A DNA stretch of 64,000 bases. Origin: CAJQLB01 sp041392065 (GTDB lineage: Bacteria; Bacteroidota; Bacteroidia; Flavobacteriales; Flavobacteriaceae). Position numbers and translations under genes: made by a program. Shown in pieces: positions 43,271 through 51,863 of the stretch (position 1 is its first letter; each line of letters opens with the position of its first letter). The notes under the pieces are model-generated. The model saw only the letters and a program-made list of their open reading frames with translations, was not told the origin of the DNA and ran no database searches. The stretch is from contig JAWKMU010000001.1 in assembly GCA_041392065.1 (NCBI GenBank), forward strand, positions 310,001-374,000, in the 5' to 3' direction.

Positions 43271-43856
43271 ATTTTATAATTCTGTAAGTTAAATTAATTC
43301 GTGCTTCTACTTTCTTTTTGGTTTTAGGTATTTGATGTAACCAAAAATGCTGTGTTACTCCTTTCATAATCAATAAACTTCCATGTTCTAAAACGAGCTT
43401 GTGTTTTAAATCTTTATCATATCTATGTTTTAAGTTAAACATTCTGTTGGCTCCAAAACTCACAGAGGCTATTACAGGATTTTTGCCAAGCTCTTTTTCA
43501 TTATCTGCATGCCAACCGTTGCTATCTTGTCCATTACGATATAAATTGAGTAAACACGTCGTGAAATTTTTATCAATTACAGTTTCAATTTTATATTTTA
43601 TCTCAAGAAGATCTTTAGTAAATACATGTGGATACATTGTAATGTTAGAATAGGAATAGTGATTTTTATTACTCGCATACAATGCAGTTAGTCTTGGTTG
43701 TTTATAGGCTTTTCCAAAAACAGTGATATGGTCTTGTTGCCAGGTTGTGTTGTGTAATAAGTTATTGAAATAAAAATTGCTTTCTTCTTCATTAAATAAA
43801 TTTGGGAAGTACCAAACATCAGCATCTTTTAACTTTAGATCAATACCTTTTACCAT
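43269..43856 (-). CDS. alkB: AlkB-family alpha-ketoglutarate-dependent dioxygenase
   Basis: 195 residues from ATG 43856 (MVKGIDLKLKDADVWYFPNLF); a TTG two codons upstream is not needed. Fe(II) ligands lie in GWHADNEKELG (His, Asp) and MKGVTQHFWLHQIP (His). The 2-oxoglutarate-binding arginine is in VEARINLTYR. It resembles the AlkB2/3-like short proteins that oxidatively remove alkyl groups from DNA or RNA bases. Single gene with its own terminator; no ada gene nearby. Confidence 0.9.
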   Translation of the reverse strand: MVKGIDLKLKDADVWYFPNLFNEEESNFYFNNLLHNTTWQQDHITVFGKAYKQPRLTALYASNKNHYSYSNITMYPHVFTKDLLEIKYKIETVIDKNFTTCLLNLYRNGQDSNGWHADNEKELGKNPVIASVSFGANRMFNLKHRYDKDLKHKLVLEHGSLLIMKGVTQHFWLHQIPKTKKKVEARINLTYRIIK

Positions 43857-43898
43857 AATCAAAATTTATTTCTCTAAATTAGCGTTAATTGTTTTAAT

Positions 43899-44564
43899 AT
43901 GTTTGTAAGACTTTTCTATTTATTATTTTTTTTCTTTGGAATTGCATCAGCTCAATTACCAAAGGGTTTTGTTTATGTTGAAGATGTAATACCAACCATA
44001 AAAGTTGAACTTCGTTACTTTTCAAATAATAATTTTTTAGGCAAGCCAGTAGATAGTTATCACAAAGATGTTGCCATTTTAACTGAACAAGCTGCAAATG
44101 CTTTAAAAAATGTTCAAGAGGAGTTGCAGCAATACAATTTATCAATCATGATTTACGATAGCTATAGGCCACAATCTGCTGTAAATCATTTTATTCGTTG
44201 GGCTCGAGATTTGAATGATACGATTAACAAGCATAATTTTTATCCAGATGTACAAAAAAAACATTTGTTTCAAGAAGGTTATATTTCTTCAAAATCTGGA
44301 CATAGTAGAGGCAGTACTATGGACATTACTTTAGTAGACATTAATACTTGCGAACCTTTAGATATGGGAAGTTCTTGGGATTTTTTTGGTCCTGAATCTT
44401 GGGTTGCAAACAATAACTTAACAAAACAACAAAGAGCCAATAGAATGCTACTAAGAGTAATAATGGAAAAACATGGTTTTATTATTTATACAAAAGAATG
44501 GTGGCATTTCTCATTAAGAAATGAGCCTTTTCCAGACACTTACTTTGATTTTCCTGTTGAATAG
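43899..44564 (+). CDS. Secreted D-alanyl-D-alanine dipeptidase (VanX/DdpX family)
   Basis: 221 residues with a signal peptide (MFVRLFYLLFFFFGIASA). Zinc site: SGHSRGSTMDITLVD (His and Asp of SxHxxGxxxD) and EWWHFSL (catalytic Glu and ligand His of ExxWH). The arginine-containing YDSYRPQSAVNHFIRWARD matches the transition-state Arg region. Such enzymes hydrolyse D-Ala-D-Ala in the periplasm; without vanH/vanA nearby a cell-wall recycling role is more likely than glycopeptide resistance. Converges with a YceI gene. Confidence 0.9.
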   Translation: MFVRLFYLLFFFFGIASAQLPKGFVYVEDVIPTIKVELRYFSNNNFLGKPVDSYHKDVAILTEQAANALKNVQEELQQYNLSIMIYDSYRPQSAVNHFIRWARDLNDTINKHNFYPDVQKKHLFQEGYISSKSGHSRGSTMDITLVDINTCEPLDMGSSWDFFGPESWVANNNLTKQQRANRMLLRVIMEKHGFIIYTKEWWHFSLRNEPFPDTYFDFPVE

Positions 44565-44580
44565 TTGTGCAACTTTTAGT

Positions 44581-45180
44581 TTATATTTTTTTCTTTTTTG
44601 TCCAAAAATCAATTTCTACATGAATGTCTTCACTTAGAAAGTTTTCCATTGACGAATGTTTAAAATCTGCTCCAACACCATAATCCACTCGGTTAAGTGT
44701 TAGTCTTGAAGAAAATCCTATTGTATTTTCACCTTCTTTTCCAGTAATAATTAATGGAAACTCTATTGTTTTACTAACACCATGCATTGTAAACTTACCT
44801 TTTATTAAAAAAGAGTCGTCTTTTTTAATAATTTCCTCGCTAATAAAAGTAATTTCTGGAAATTGTTCTACGTCAAAAAAATCTACTGTGAGTAAATGAT
44901 CATCTCGTGCATCAATTCCTGTATCTATGCTTTCAACTTTTATGGTTGCCGAAATAGTTGATTGGGTAAAATCTTCATCATTATAATCAATGTCAATGCT
45001 ATATTCATTAAATTTTCCGGTAACTCTAGTTATTCCGTTAGAAATTGGAACTATAAACTGAACTGTAGAATGATTAGACTCTACTGTTAAAGGTCTTGTT
45101 TCTGTATCGTCAGCCTTATAGCTAGTTATGAACATAGTGAGCACTAATAATGCTGAAAGGGTTTTATAAAATGACTGCAT
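44581..45180 (-). CDS. YceI-family periplasmic protein (first copy)
   Basis: 199 residues with a signal peptide (MQSFYKTLSALLVLTMFITSYKA). The lipocalin-like YceI fold is read from STVQFIVPISNGITRVTGKFNEYSIDIDYN, SIDTGIDARDDHLLTVDFFDVEQFPEITFIS, IKGKFTMHGVSKTIEFPLIITG and SRLTLNRVDYGVG. Members bind polyisoprenoids or amphiphiles. A second, divergent YceI gene lies at 56569-57144. Confidence 0.9.
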   Translation of the reverse strand: MQSFYKTLSALLVLTMFITSYKADDTETRPLTVESNHSTVQFIVPISNGITRVTGKFNEYSIDIDYNDEDFTQSTISATIKVESIDTGIDARDDHLLTVDFFDVEQFPEITFISEEIIKKDDSFLIKGKFTMHGVSKTIEFPLIITGKEGENTIGFSSRLTLNRVDYGVGADFKHSSMENFLSEDIHVEIDFWTKKKKI

Positions 45181-45256
45181 TTTGCTTTAGTTTAGAGTAA
45201 ATAAGATACTGATTTTTAAAACGTATGATTTGTAAAATACTGTTAATTAATTCAAA

Positions 45257-46930
45257 TTAATCTTTATAACCTGGACCTCTTACCACTTGTCCTGGAGTTG
45301 CTCCAGTATGTTCGCCATCTTTTAAAACCTGTTCACCATTTACAAACACATGAACCATTCCTGTTGCATATTGATGAGGTTCTGCAAAGGTTGCATGGTC
45401 TTGTATAGTCTCTCGATTAAATATGGCTAAGTCAGCAAAATACCCTTCTGTTAAGCTTCCACGTTTTTTTATTTTTAAGTTAGTTGCTGGTAACGAGGTG
45501 AGTTTTCTGACAGCTTCTTCTATCGAAATCACTTTTTCGTCTCTTACATATTTTCCAAGTACTCTTGCAAAGTTTCCATAAGCTCTTGGATGTGTGGACG
45601 AGTTCATAAACACGCCTTCAGGAGCCATAGAACCAGCATCTGAACCAAAACTCATATAAGGTAAAGCAATTTGTTTTTTCACATTGTCTTCAGTCATTAA
45701 GAAATAGACTGTCCCAACACGACTACCATCTGCAATAACCAAATCCATCGCTGTTTCTTCAGGAGATTTACCATGAATTTTAGCCACCTCAGTTAATGTT
45801 TTTCCTGTATAGTGACGTAAGCTATCATTTTCAAAACCAACTAATAGTAAATTATCTGGCGTTCCAGCAGCGAGCATTAAGTTTTCCCATTCATCTGTTG
45901 GAGTTGTCATTTCTTCAAACACTTTTTTACGAATTGCAGGATCTTGCAAACGCTTAGACCACATATCGTAACCACCTTCTTGAACCCAAGGTGGCATAGA
46001 CGCATCTAAACCAGTAGCTCCAGCAACATAAGTGTACATGTCTGTTGTAATGTGCAATCCAGCAGCTCTGGCAGAATCTATTTTTTTAACCACATCGTCA
46101 TACTTATTCCAATTTTCTTTTCCACTCATTTTAAGATGATAAATTTCAGCTCTAATATTGGCTTCATTGGCAATACGCATTAACTCATCAATACTTTCTA
46201 AAAGACGATTGCCTTCGCTTCGCATGTGACTTATATACATGCCATCATATTCAGAGGCGACTTTGCATAACTCAATAAGCTCTTCGGTTGAAGAATAAAA
46301 AGCTGGAGCGTAAATTAATGATGAACCAACACCAAGTGCACCATCTTCCATGGCTTCTCTAACCATAGCTTTCATAGATTCCATTTCTTCGTCAGTTGGA
46401 GCGCGATCTTCATAACCAATATGATTAATTCTAACTGTTGTAGCTCCAATAAAGGAAGCCACATTTGGAGAAATTCCTCGCCTTACTAAGGATTGTAAAT
46501 ACTCATCAAGTGTTGTCCAATCAACATCATATTTAATATCGCCTTGACTAGTAGGCATGTCTTGTTTCATTTTTTCGGATAGTGGTCCCATAGACCAACC
46601 TTCGCCAAAAACTTCAAGTGTTACACCTTGTCTGATGTCGCCTTGCGATTTTCCATCTTCAATTAAAGATTCTGTTGCCCAAGACAGCATGTTAATAAAA
46701 CCAGGAGCCACGACTAAACCTGTGGCATCAATTTCTAAAGTGCCTTTAGCGTTCTTTAAATTGCCAATAGCTGCAATGGTATCTGCATTAATGCCAACAC
46801 TACCAATGTATGTTGGATTGCCTGAACCATCTGCAATGGTTCCATTTTTTATTAAAACATCATACGTTGTAGGAGAGGAGCAACTGTATACTGTTAAGGC
46901 TAACAGCATTAGAATTTTAAAACATTTCAT
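45257..46930 (-). CDS. D-aminoacylase-like amidohydrolase lipoprotein
   Basis: 557 residues with a lipoprotein signal (ILMLLALTVYSCSS, Cys17). Overall it follows N-acyl-D-amino-acid deacylases (DVLIKNGTIADGSG, GLVVAPGFIN, ISHMRSEGNRLLESIDELMRIANEANIRAEIYHLK, SFGSDAGSM, SLTEGYFADLAIF). However the HxH normally after PGFI is replaced by L82/W84 in PGFINMLSW, and the Cys of the usual GNCG is a Gly in GEGW. The His of SHMRSEG, the His of YHLK and the Asp of GSDAG remain. So only one metal site could be intact. Exported; substrate uncertain. Confidence 0.8.
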   Translation of the reverse strand: MKCFKILMLLALTVYSCSSPTTYDVLIKNGTIADGSGNPTYIGSVGINADTIAAIGNLKNAKGTLEIDATGLVVAPGFINMLSWATESLIEDGKSQGDIRQGVTLEVFGEGWSMGPLSEKMKQDMPTSQGDIKYDVDWTTLDEYLQSLVRRGISPNVASFIGATTVRINHIGYEDRAPTDEEMESMKAMVREAMEDGALGVGSSLIYAPAFYSSTEELIELCKVASEYDGMYISHMRSEGNRLLESIDELMRIANEANIRAEIYHLKMSGKENWNKYDDVVKKIDSARAAGLHITTDMYTYVAGATGLDASMPPWVQEGGYDMWSKRLQDPAIRKKVFEEMTTPTDEWENLMLAAGTPDNLLLVGFENDSLRHYTGKTLTEVAKIHGKSPEETAMDLVIADGSRVGTVYFLMTEDNVKKQIALPYMSFGSDAGSMAPEGVFMNSSTHPRAYGNFARVLGKYVRDEKVISIEEAVRKLTSLPATNLKIKKRGSLTEGYFADLAIFNRETIQDHATFAEPHQYATGMVHVFVNGEQVLKDGEHTGATPGQVVRGPGYKD

Positions 46931-47059
46931 AATGAGTTGTTGGTTGGTTGTTAATGTTTTAAAGTTACGAAAATTGTGTTATTAAATAATTGAGGCTGTT
47001 TGTTTTTGTTTAGTTGGGGAATTGAAAAGTACTCCGATTAAAAATTATGTTACAATGAG

Positions 47060-47536
47060 TTATAAACGTTGCTGGCGAATGCTTTCCCTTTCTACTTTAT
47101 AAGCATTGATTAGGTATTCATAAATTTCTGTATCTGCTTTTATTTCTATTTCTAATTTATTCGATGTAATTATTTTGAAATTTGTCTTATCTAAATTTGA
47201 ATTATAATCAGATTCTGAAATTTTATCAATCTCTTTAATCTCAAAAGACAAATTTTTCTGATTTGTATTGATTTTAACCTCATTCGAGTTTACAAATAAT
47301 TCAGCTTTAGCATAACTTCTAAGTTTGTTCAATATAAATCCTAAGGGAATTAATAGAAAAGCTAAAATGCCCAATATTATTAATTCTAGTGGAGCATTGT
47401 CTACAGGAAGATAAAAGTAAGGTATTGCAAAAATAGAAAGTGGTATTAGTAAAAAAAAACCAAAACCAGACATAAAGTATCCATACTTGTTAACCTTGTA
47501 TCTTTTAATAATCTTTATATCGAAAAAATTATCCAA
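47060..47536 (-). CDS. Small membrane protein of unknown function
   Basis: 158 residues. Two adjacent membrane helices occupy about residues 22-72 (MSGFGFFLLIPLSIFAIPYFYL, LELIILGILAFLLIPLGFIL), followed by a soluble beta-rich domain (AELFVNSNEVKINTNQKNLSFEIKEIDKISESD, FKIITSNKLEIEIKAD) that looks PH-like. No recognised family. Flanked by the short dispersed repeat (47577) on its upstream side. Confidence 0.65.
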   Translation of the reverse strand: MDNFFDIKIIKRYKVNKYGYFMSGFGFFLLIPLSIFAIPYFYLPVDNAPLELIILGILAFLLIPLGFILNKLRSYAKAELFVNSNEVKINTNQKNLSFEIKEIDKISESDYNSNLDKTNFKIITSNKLEIEIKADTEIYEYLINAYKVERESIRQQRL

Positions 47537-47576
47537 ATGTTTGCCAATGTTTTATATGCAACCTTTTAATGTTATA

Positions 47577-47608
47577 TATCAGACGTTAAACGAAGTTAGC
47601 TTTTTTTT
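47577..47608 (+). repeat. Short dispersed repeat, copy 2
   Basis: TATCAGACGTTAAACGAAG, continuing TTAGCT and a T-run, matches the copy at 18144-18177 with about two substitutions; TTTAATGTTATA precedes both. It lies between trmL and the small membrane protein gene, both on the minus strand. Confidence 0.55.
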
Positions 47609-47636
47609 ACTAAACAATCAATACGTACTTCTACGT

Positions 47637-48089
47637 TTATTTTAGTTGCCTTAGGCCTTCATAAACTACAATACTCACTGCATTGGCAATGTTTAAACTA
47701 CGAACATGCTTGCTATATAAAGGTATTTTATAAAGTTGTTTAGCATGGCTTTTTATAAGCTGTTTTGGTAAACCAACCGATTCTTTTCCAAACACTAAAA
47801 ATAAGTTGTCAGTAAAAGGAATACTGTCATAAACTTGTGTTCCATGACTTGATAAAAACACCATTTGAGCATCTTTATTTTTTATAAAGAATTCATCAAT
47901 GTTATCATAATAAGCAATATCTAAATGTTGCCAATAATCCAATCCAGCACGTTTTAAACGAGTGTCGTCAATTTCAAAACCAAAAGGTTTTACCAAATGT
48001 AAATTTGAACCAGAGGCTAATGCTAAACGACCAATATTTCCTGTGTTGTTAGGAATTTCTGGTTCAACAAGTACAATATTTAGTGGCAT
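47637..48089 (-). CDS. trmL: tRNA (cytidine(34)-2'-O)-methyltransferase TrmL
   Basis: 150-residue SPOUT enzyme that 2'-O-methylates the wobble base of leucine tRNAs. Diagnostic knot motifs are LVEPEIPNNTGNIGRLALASG, LVFGKESVGLP (motif 2) and SLNIANAVSIVVYEGLRQ (motif 3). Length is that of the minimal single-domain TrmL. Its start overlaps the stop of the 71-residue membrane protein gene by one base. Confidence 0.94.
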   Translation of the reverse strand: MPLNIVLVEPEIPNNTGNIGRLALASGSNLHLVKPFGFEIDDTRLKRAGLDYWQHLDIAYYDNIDEFFIKNKDAQMVFLSSHGTQVYDSIPFTDNLFLVFGKESVGLPKQLIKSHAKQLYKIPLYSKHVRSLNIANAVSIVVYEGLRQLK

Positions 48090-48304
48090 TATTTTTTAGT
48101 CAATTTTATTATGAATAAGCGTATAAAAAGCACAAATGGAAAACCATGAAGTACTACGTCAAACCAGTCTATTGGTTTCATTCCAACGGCACCACCAAAA
48201 ATCCATTTTAGCTTTCCTACAATATGTGGTTCTGGAAAAAATGGTGCTAAACCTAAGGTTAAGCATAATAAAATAATGAGTTTCCAATCGTTTAATAATT
48301 TCAT
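48089..48304 (-). CDS. Small two-helix membrane protein
   Basis: 71 residues with two hydrophobic helices (LIILLCLTLGLAPFFP and VVLHGFPFVLFIRLFII) joined by a short loop (HIVGKLKWIFGGAVGMKPIDWFD). It overlaps trmL by one base and the aminotransferase gene by four, so it is translated within one operon. No known function. Confidence 0.75.
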   Translation of the reverse strand: MKLLNDWKLIILLCLTLGLAPFFPEPHIVGKLKWIFGGAVGMKPIDWFDVVLHGFPFVLFIRLFIIKLTKK

Positions 48305-49599
48305 GATTTTGCTACTTCTTTTAAACTTTTTACTAATAAATCGACTTCATCAAAACTATTAAAGAGAGCAAACGAGATACGAATGCCATTAATGTTGTTT
48401 TCGTAAATACCTCTCATGCGTAATTTCTTTGTTTGATTAAGCTCAGGATTCAATTTTAAATTGTCTTTTCCTTTAACCCTTACAGTAATCATAGAAGCAG
48501 AATAATCTTCACTTTCTGGAGTTAATATTTCAATCTCTGGAGTGTCTGCAATGCCTTTTATAAAACGAGTAACTAACTCTCTACTTCGTTTTGCTACATT
48601 TTCTATACCAATAGTGTTTATAAAATCAATTGCAGCACCTAATCCTAAAGTAATTGGTGTATTTCGTGTACCATATTCTTCGCGTTGTGCACTATTTCGA
48701 TATTCCATGGTTAAGGAATTTAAATCGAACTTACCATCTGTATAAGCACCTGCAAATACAGGCGAAATCGTATCAATGATGTTTTTATTAATGAACAAAA
48801 CTCCTGTTCCTTTTGGTCCAAATAACCATTTGTGTCCAGAGCTTGCATAAAAATCTGGATTAATATCTCTTAGGTCAATCGGAAACATACCAAGCGATTG
48901 AGCACCATCAATACAAGAGTATATGTTTTTGCTTCGGCAAAGCGCAACAATATCTTTGGCTGGAAGTTTCATTCCAGTAGTACAAGTAATGTGAGAAAAT
49001 GCAACAACTTTGGTTTTTGGAGTGATATTATCTTTTATGATTTGCAAGTTGTTTTCGCCATTAAAGTCTAAATCTATTAATTTTACTACAGCACCAAAAT
49101 CTTTAGCAAGAGCCATCCAAGGAGAAGCACCACCAACGTGTTCGTGAGTTGAAATAATAATTTCATCTCCCTTTTTTAATCGTAAACTTCTGGCTGCAAT
49201 ATTTAAACCTTCGGTTGCATTACGAGTAAAGGCAATTTCGTCTGGAGTAACATTTAAAAAATTTGCCATTTTTTCATGAGTCTCATCAATTTCGTGTCGT
49301 CCATGATTAGTTGAGGTTTCTAGTCTTTCCATGGCTTTACAAACGGTATCAATTACAGCTCTTGGAGAGGGACCAAGGCTTCCAGTGTTGAGGTAATGGA
49401 AGTCTTTAGCAAATAGAAATTGCTCGCGAACTTGTTTCCAGTCGATGCTGTTATAGTCGTTAGTATTAAAGTTTAATTCTGGAATAGAATTTTTTGACTC
49501 TAATAAAGTATCAGCTTTTAGGATAGGAATTGCTGAAGTTAAAAACAGTCCACTGAGTAAATTCTTTTTTATAAAACTTCGTCTGGATGATTTTGACAT
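48301..49599 (-). CDS. Exported class V aminotransferase (IscS/NifS-like fold)
   Basis: 432 residues. The N-terminus SRRSFIKKNLLSGLFLTSAIPILKA resembles a Tat signal (SRRSFIK), suggesting export of the folded PLP protein. The PLP-binding fold is visible: LNTGSLGPSPRAV, FTRNATEGLNIAARSL, EHVGGASPW, SHITCTTGMKLP, DGAQSLGMFPIDL and the Schiff-base lysine in SSGHKWLFGPKGTGVLF. Desulfurase or isopenicillin-epimerase-like activity is possible; no catalytic Cys loop is evident. It starts 42 bases after the trpA stop and may be read through from the trp operon. Confidence 0.85.
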   Translation of the reverse strand: MSKSSRRSFIKKNLLSGLFLTSAIPILKADTLLESKNSIPELNFNTNDYNSIDWKQVREQFLFAKDFHYLNTGSLGPSPRAVIDTVCKAMERLETSTNHGRHEIDETHEKMANFLNVTPDEIAFTRNATEGLNIAARSLRLKKGDEIIISTHEHVGGASPWMALAKDFGAVVKLIDLDFNGENNLQIIKDNITPKTKVVAFSHITCTTGMKLPAKDIVALCRSKNIYSCIDGAQSLGMFPIDLRDINPDFYASSGHKWLFGPKGTGVLFINKNIIDTISPVFAGAYTDGKFDLNSLTMEYRNSAQREEYGTRNTPITLGLGAAIDFINTIGIENVAKRSRELVTRFIKGIADTPEIEILTPESEDYSASMITVRVKGKDNLKLNPELNQTKKLRMRGIYENNINGIRISFALFNSFDEVDLLVKSLKEVAKS

Positions 49600-49641
49600 T
49601 AAAAACTTTTTGACGAAAGTTAGTTGTTTTTTAGGCTAATA

Positions 49642-50406
49642 TCAAATGAGAATCTTTTTTACAAACCTATCAATGGTATGAACGCCTTCATTGGTTACAT
49701 ATTTTACAAAAGCACTTCCTATAATAGCTCCTTTAGCATGTTTGGTAGCTTGAGTAAAGGTTTCGTTGTTTGAAATCCCAAAACCAACAATTTGAGGATT
49801 TTTTAATTTCATTTTAGCAATACGCTCAAAATAATCCGTTTGCTCTTTTCCAAAACCAGATTTGGCTCCTGTTGTACTTGCCGAACTTACCATGTAAATG
49901 AAACCGTTTGAAATGGAGTCGATGTATCGAATACGTTCGTCACTGGTTTGAGGTGTGATTAAGAATACATTGATTAATCCATATTTTTCAAAAGTGGATT
50001 TATATTCCTCATGATAGACATCTACAGGCAAATCAGGAATAATGAGTCCATCAATGCCAATCTCCTGACATTTTTTGCAGAAAGCTTCAACACCATATTG
50101 AAGCATTGGATTAAAATAACCCATTATAATTAATGGAATACTTACAGATTTTCTAATGTCTTTTAGCTGATTAAAAAGCACTTCGGTTGTCATACCATTT
50201 TTCAAGGCTTGAGTAGAACTGGCTTGGATTGTTGGTCCATCAGCCAATGGGTCGCTAAATGGCAAGCCAATTTCAATCATATCGACACCATTTTTTTCTA
50301 AGTTTTGAATGATGCTCACAGTGTCATCAATATTTGGATATCCAGCTGTGAAATAAATGGATAGTAACTTTTTGCCTTCTTGCAATTTTTGGTTGATTCT
50401 GTTCAC
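49642..50406 (-). CDS. trpA: Tryptophan synthase alpha subunit
   Basis: 254 residues. Cleaves indole-3-glycerol phosphate and channels indole to TrpB. Catalytic Glu in DMIEIGLPFSDPLADGPTIQ, catalytic Asp in LIIPDLPVD, phosphate loops in SASTTGAKSGFG and GFGISNNET, and GAIIGSAFVK. Four bases after trpB; last trp gene. Confidence 0.97.
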   Translation of the reverse strand: MNRINQKLQEGKKLLSIYFTAGYPNIDDTVSIIQNLEKNGVDMIEIGLPFSDPLADGPTIQASSTQALKNGMTTEVLFNQLKDIRKSVSIPLIIMGYFNPMLQYGVEAFCKKCQEIGIDGLIIPDLPVDVYHEEYKSTFEKYGLINVFLITPQTSDERIRYIDSISNGFIYMVSSASTTGAKSGFGKEQTDYFERIAKMKLKNPQIVGFGISNNETFTQATKHAKGAIIGSAFVKYVTNEGVHTIDRFVKKILI

Positions 50407-50410
50407 AAAC

Positions 50411-51592
50411 TTATAATTTAAAATGATTGATGTATGTTTCTAAATCTTTATCACCACGACCTGATAAACTCACTACTACAATATCATTTGGTTGAAATTG
50501 TTTTTTTTCAAAAATTGCTAAGGCATGAGAGCTTTCTATGGCAGGAATTATGCCTTCAAGTTTACACAGCTCTAAACCTGCAGTCATGGCATCATCATCT
50601 GTGATGGAGATAAATTCTGCACGACCAGATTTATATAAATGTGCATGCATTGGTCCAACTCCAGGATAATCTAAACCTGCTGAAATAGAATATGGTTCGG
50701 TAATTTGTCCATCTTTTGTCTGCATCAATAAGGTTTTACTTCCATGAATAATCCCTTCTCGACCTAAGACAGAGGTTGCTGCACTTTCACCTGAATCTAC
50801 ACCTAAACCAGCTGCTTCCACAGCAATTAAGTTCACTTCAGTATCATCTAAAAAATGATAATAAGCTCCAGCTGCATTACTGCCACCACCAACGCAAGCC
50901 ACAACATAATCTGGTTTTGTAGTGCCTTCATGTTCTTGTAATTGCCATTTAATTTCTTCTGATACAATGGCCTGAAAACGTGCAACCATATCTGGATAAG
51001 GATGTGGTCCAACCACACTTCCAATAATATAATGTGTGTCTACAGGATTATTAATCCAATCTCGAATCGCTTCATTTGTGGCATCTTTAAGCGTTTTACT
51101 TCCAGAAGTTGCTGGCACAACTGTAGCACCTAACATTTTCATTCTAGCTACATTTGGTGCTTGACGAGCAATATCAATTTCGCCCATATATACAATACAT
51201 TCTAGTCCCATTAAAGCACATACAGTTGCTGTTGCAACACCATGCTGTCCAGCGCCAGTTTCGGCAATGATTCGGTGTTTACCTAATCGTTTTGCCATTA
51301 ATATTTGTCCAATGGTATTATTAATTTTATGGGCTCCAGTATGGTTTAAATCTTCACGTTTTAAGTAGATTTTTGTGTTGTACTTTTCAGATAATCGTTT
51401 TGCAAAATAGAGTGGAGAAGGGCGACCAACGTAATCTTTTAATAGCTGATTGAACTCTTTTTGAAATTCAGGTTCAGCCATTACTTTTAAATAATTTTGA
51501 CGTAACTCTTCTACATTTGGATATAACATTTCTGGAATGAATGCTCCTCCAAACTCTCCGTAATATCCTTTTTCATTAACGTTATAACTCAT
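50411..51592 (-). CDS. trpB: Tryptophan synthase beta subunit
   Basis: 393-residue PLP enzyme joining indole and serine. Motifs: YGEFGGAFIPEMLYP, PLYFAKRLSEKYNTKIYLKREDLNHTGAHKINN (PLP lysine in HKIN), ETGAGQHGVATAT, CVGGGSNAAG (phosphate loop) and SGRGDKDLETY. Normal length. A 271-base gap filled with REP-like hairpins separates its start from trpF; one hairpin ends some 25 bases before... the region upstream of its ATG (see repeat entries). Confidence 0.97.
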   Translation of the reverse strand: MSYNVNEKGYYGEFGGAFIPEMLYPNVEELRQNYLKVMAEPEFQKEFNQLLKDYVGRPSPLYFAKRLSEKYNTKIYLKREDLNHTGAHKINNTIGQILMAKRLGKHRIIAETGAGQHGVATATVCALMGLECIVYMGEIDIARQAPNVARMKMLGATVVPATSGSKTLKDATNEAIRDWINNPVDTHYIIGSVVGPHPYPDMVARFQAIVSEEIKWQLQEHEGTTKPDYVVACVGGGSNAAGAYYHFLDDTEVNLIAVEAAGLGVDSGESAATSVLGREGIIHGSKTLLMQTKDGQITEPYSISAGLDYPGVGPMHAHLYKSGRAEFISITDDDAMTAGLELCKLEGIIPAIESSHALAIFEKKQFQPNDIVVVSLSGRGDKDLETYINHFKL

Positions 51593-51598
51593 AATAAT

Positions 51599-51616
51599 TT
51601 CCTGCGTAGGCAGGAA
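51599..51616. repeat. REP-like hairpin upstream of trpB
   Basis: TTCCTGC (51599-51605), loop GTAG, GCAGGAA (51610-51616): perfect 7-bp stem, six bases upstream of the trpB ATG. The same TTCCTGC/GCAGGAA arms recur inside trpF. Confidence 0.8.
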
Positions 51617-51863
51617 TCTTTTTAATTAAACTTTTGTTTTTTTATCTCTGTTCATTTTGTCTTGATACAAAACGAACCAAAAAATCAAATCAAAATTAGG
51701 AAATTGCTAAAGCATCATTCACTTTCGGAATTGCGTGCTTAAAGCTTCGCTTTGCATCTCCATTCCTTCGTTCACTATTTCTGAATTTTGATAGTTTCCG
51801 ACTCTGTCGGAACTTCAAGTGTTTTTAATATCCTTCGTTATTAATTTATCCTGATTTTCTTTT
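51617..51863. repeat. trpF-trpB spacer made of repeat-like sequence
   Basis: This stretch has no supported gene. It holds a TGTCTTGATACAAAACGAAC block (51659-51678), a richer-GC patch with TTCG and CTTCG motifs (51718-51775), and the hairpin TTCCGAC-TCT-GTCGGAA (51796-51812). Similar TTGTCTTGATACAAA-type blocks are, from memory, common between flavobacterial genes. An 18-codon frame overlapping the trpF stop on the minus strand is probably chance. Confidence 0.55.

Noticed and set aside
43894..44145. Minus-strand open frame over the VanX-like gene
   Set aside because: Antisense shadow; the plus-strand protein has intact zinc-site motifs.
43899..44564. Vancomycin-resistance locus
   Set aside because: Only a VanX-type dipeptidase is present; no VanH, VanA/B ligase or VanRS genes nearby.
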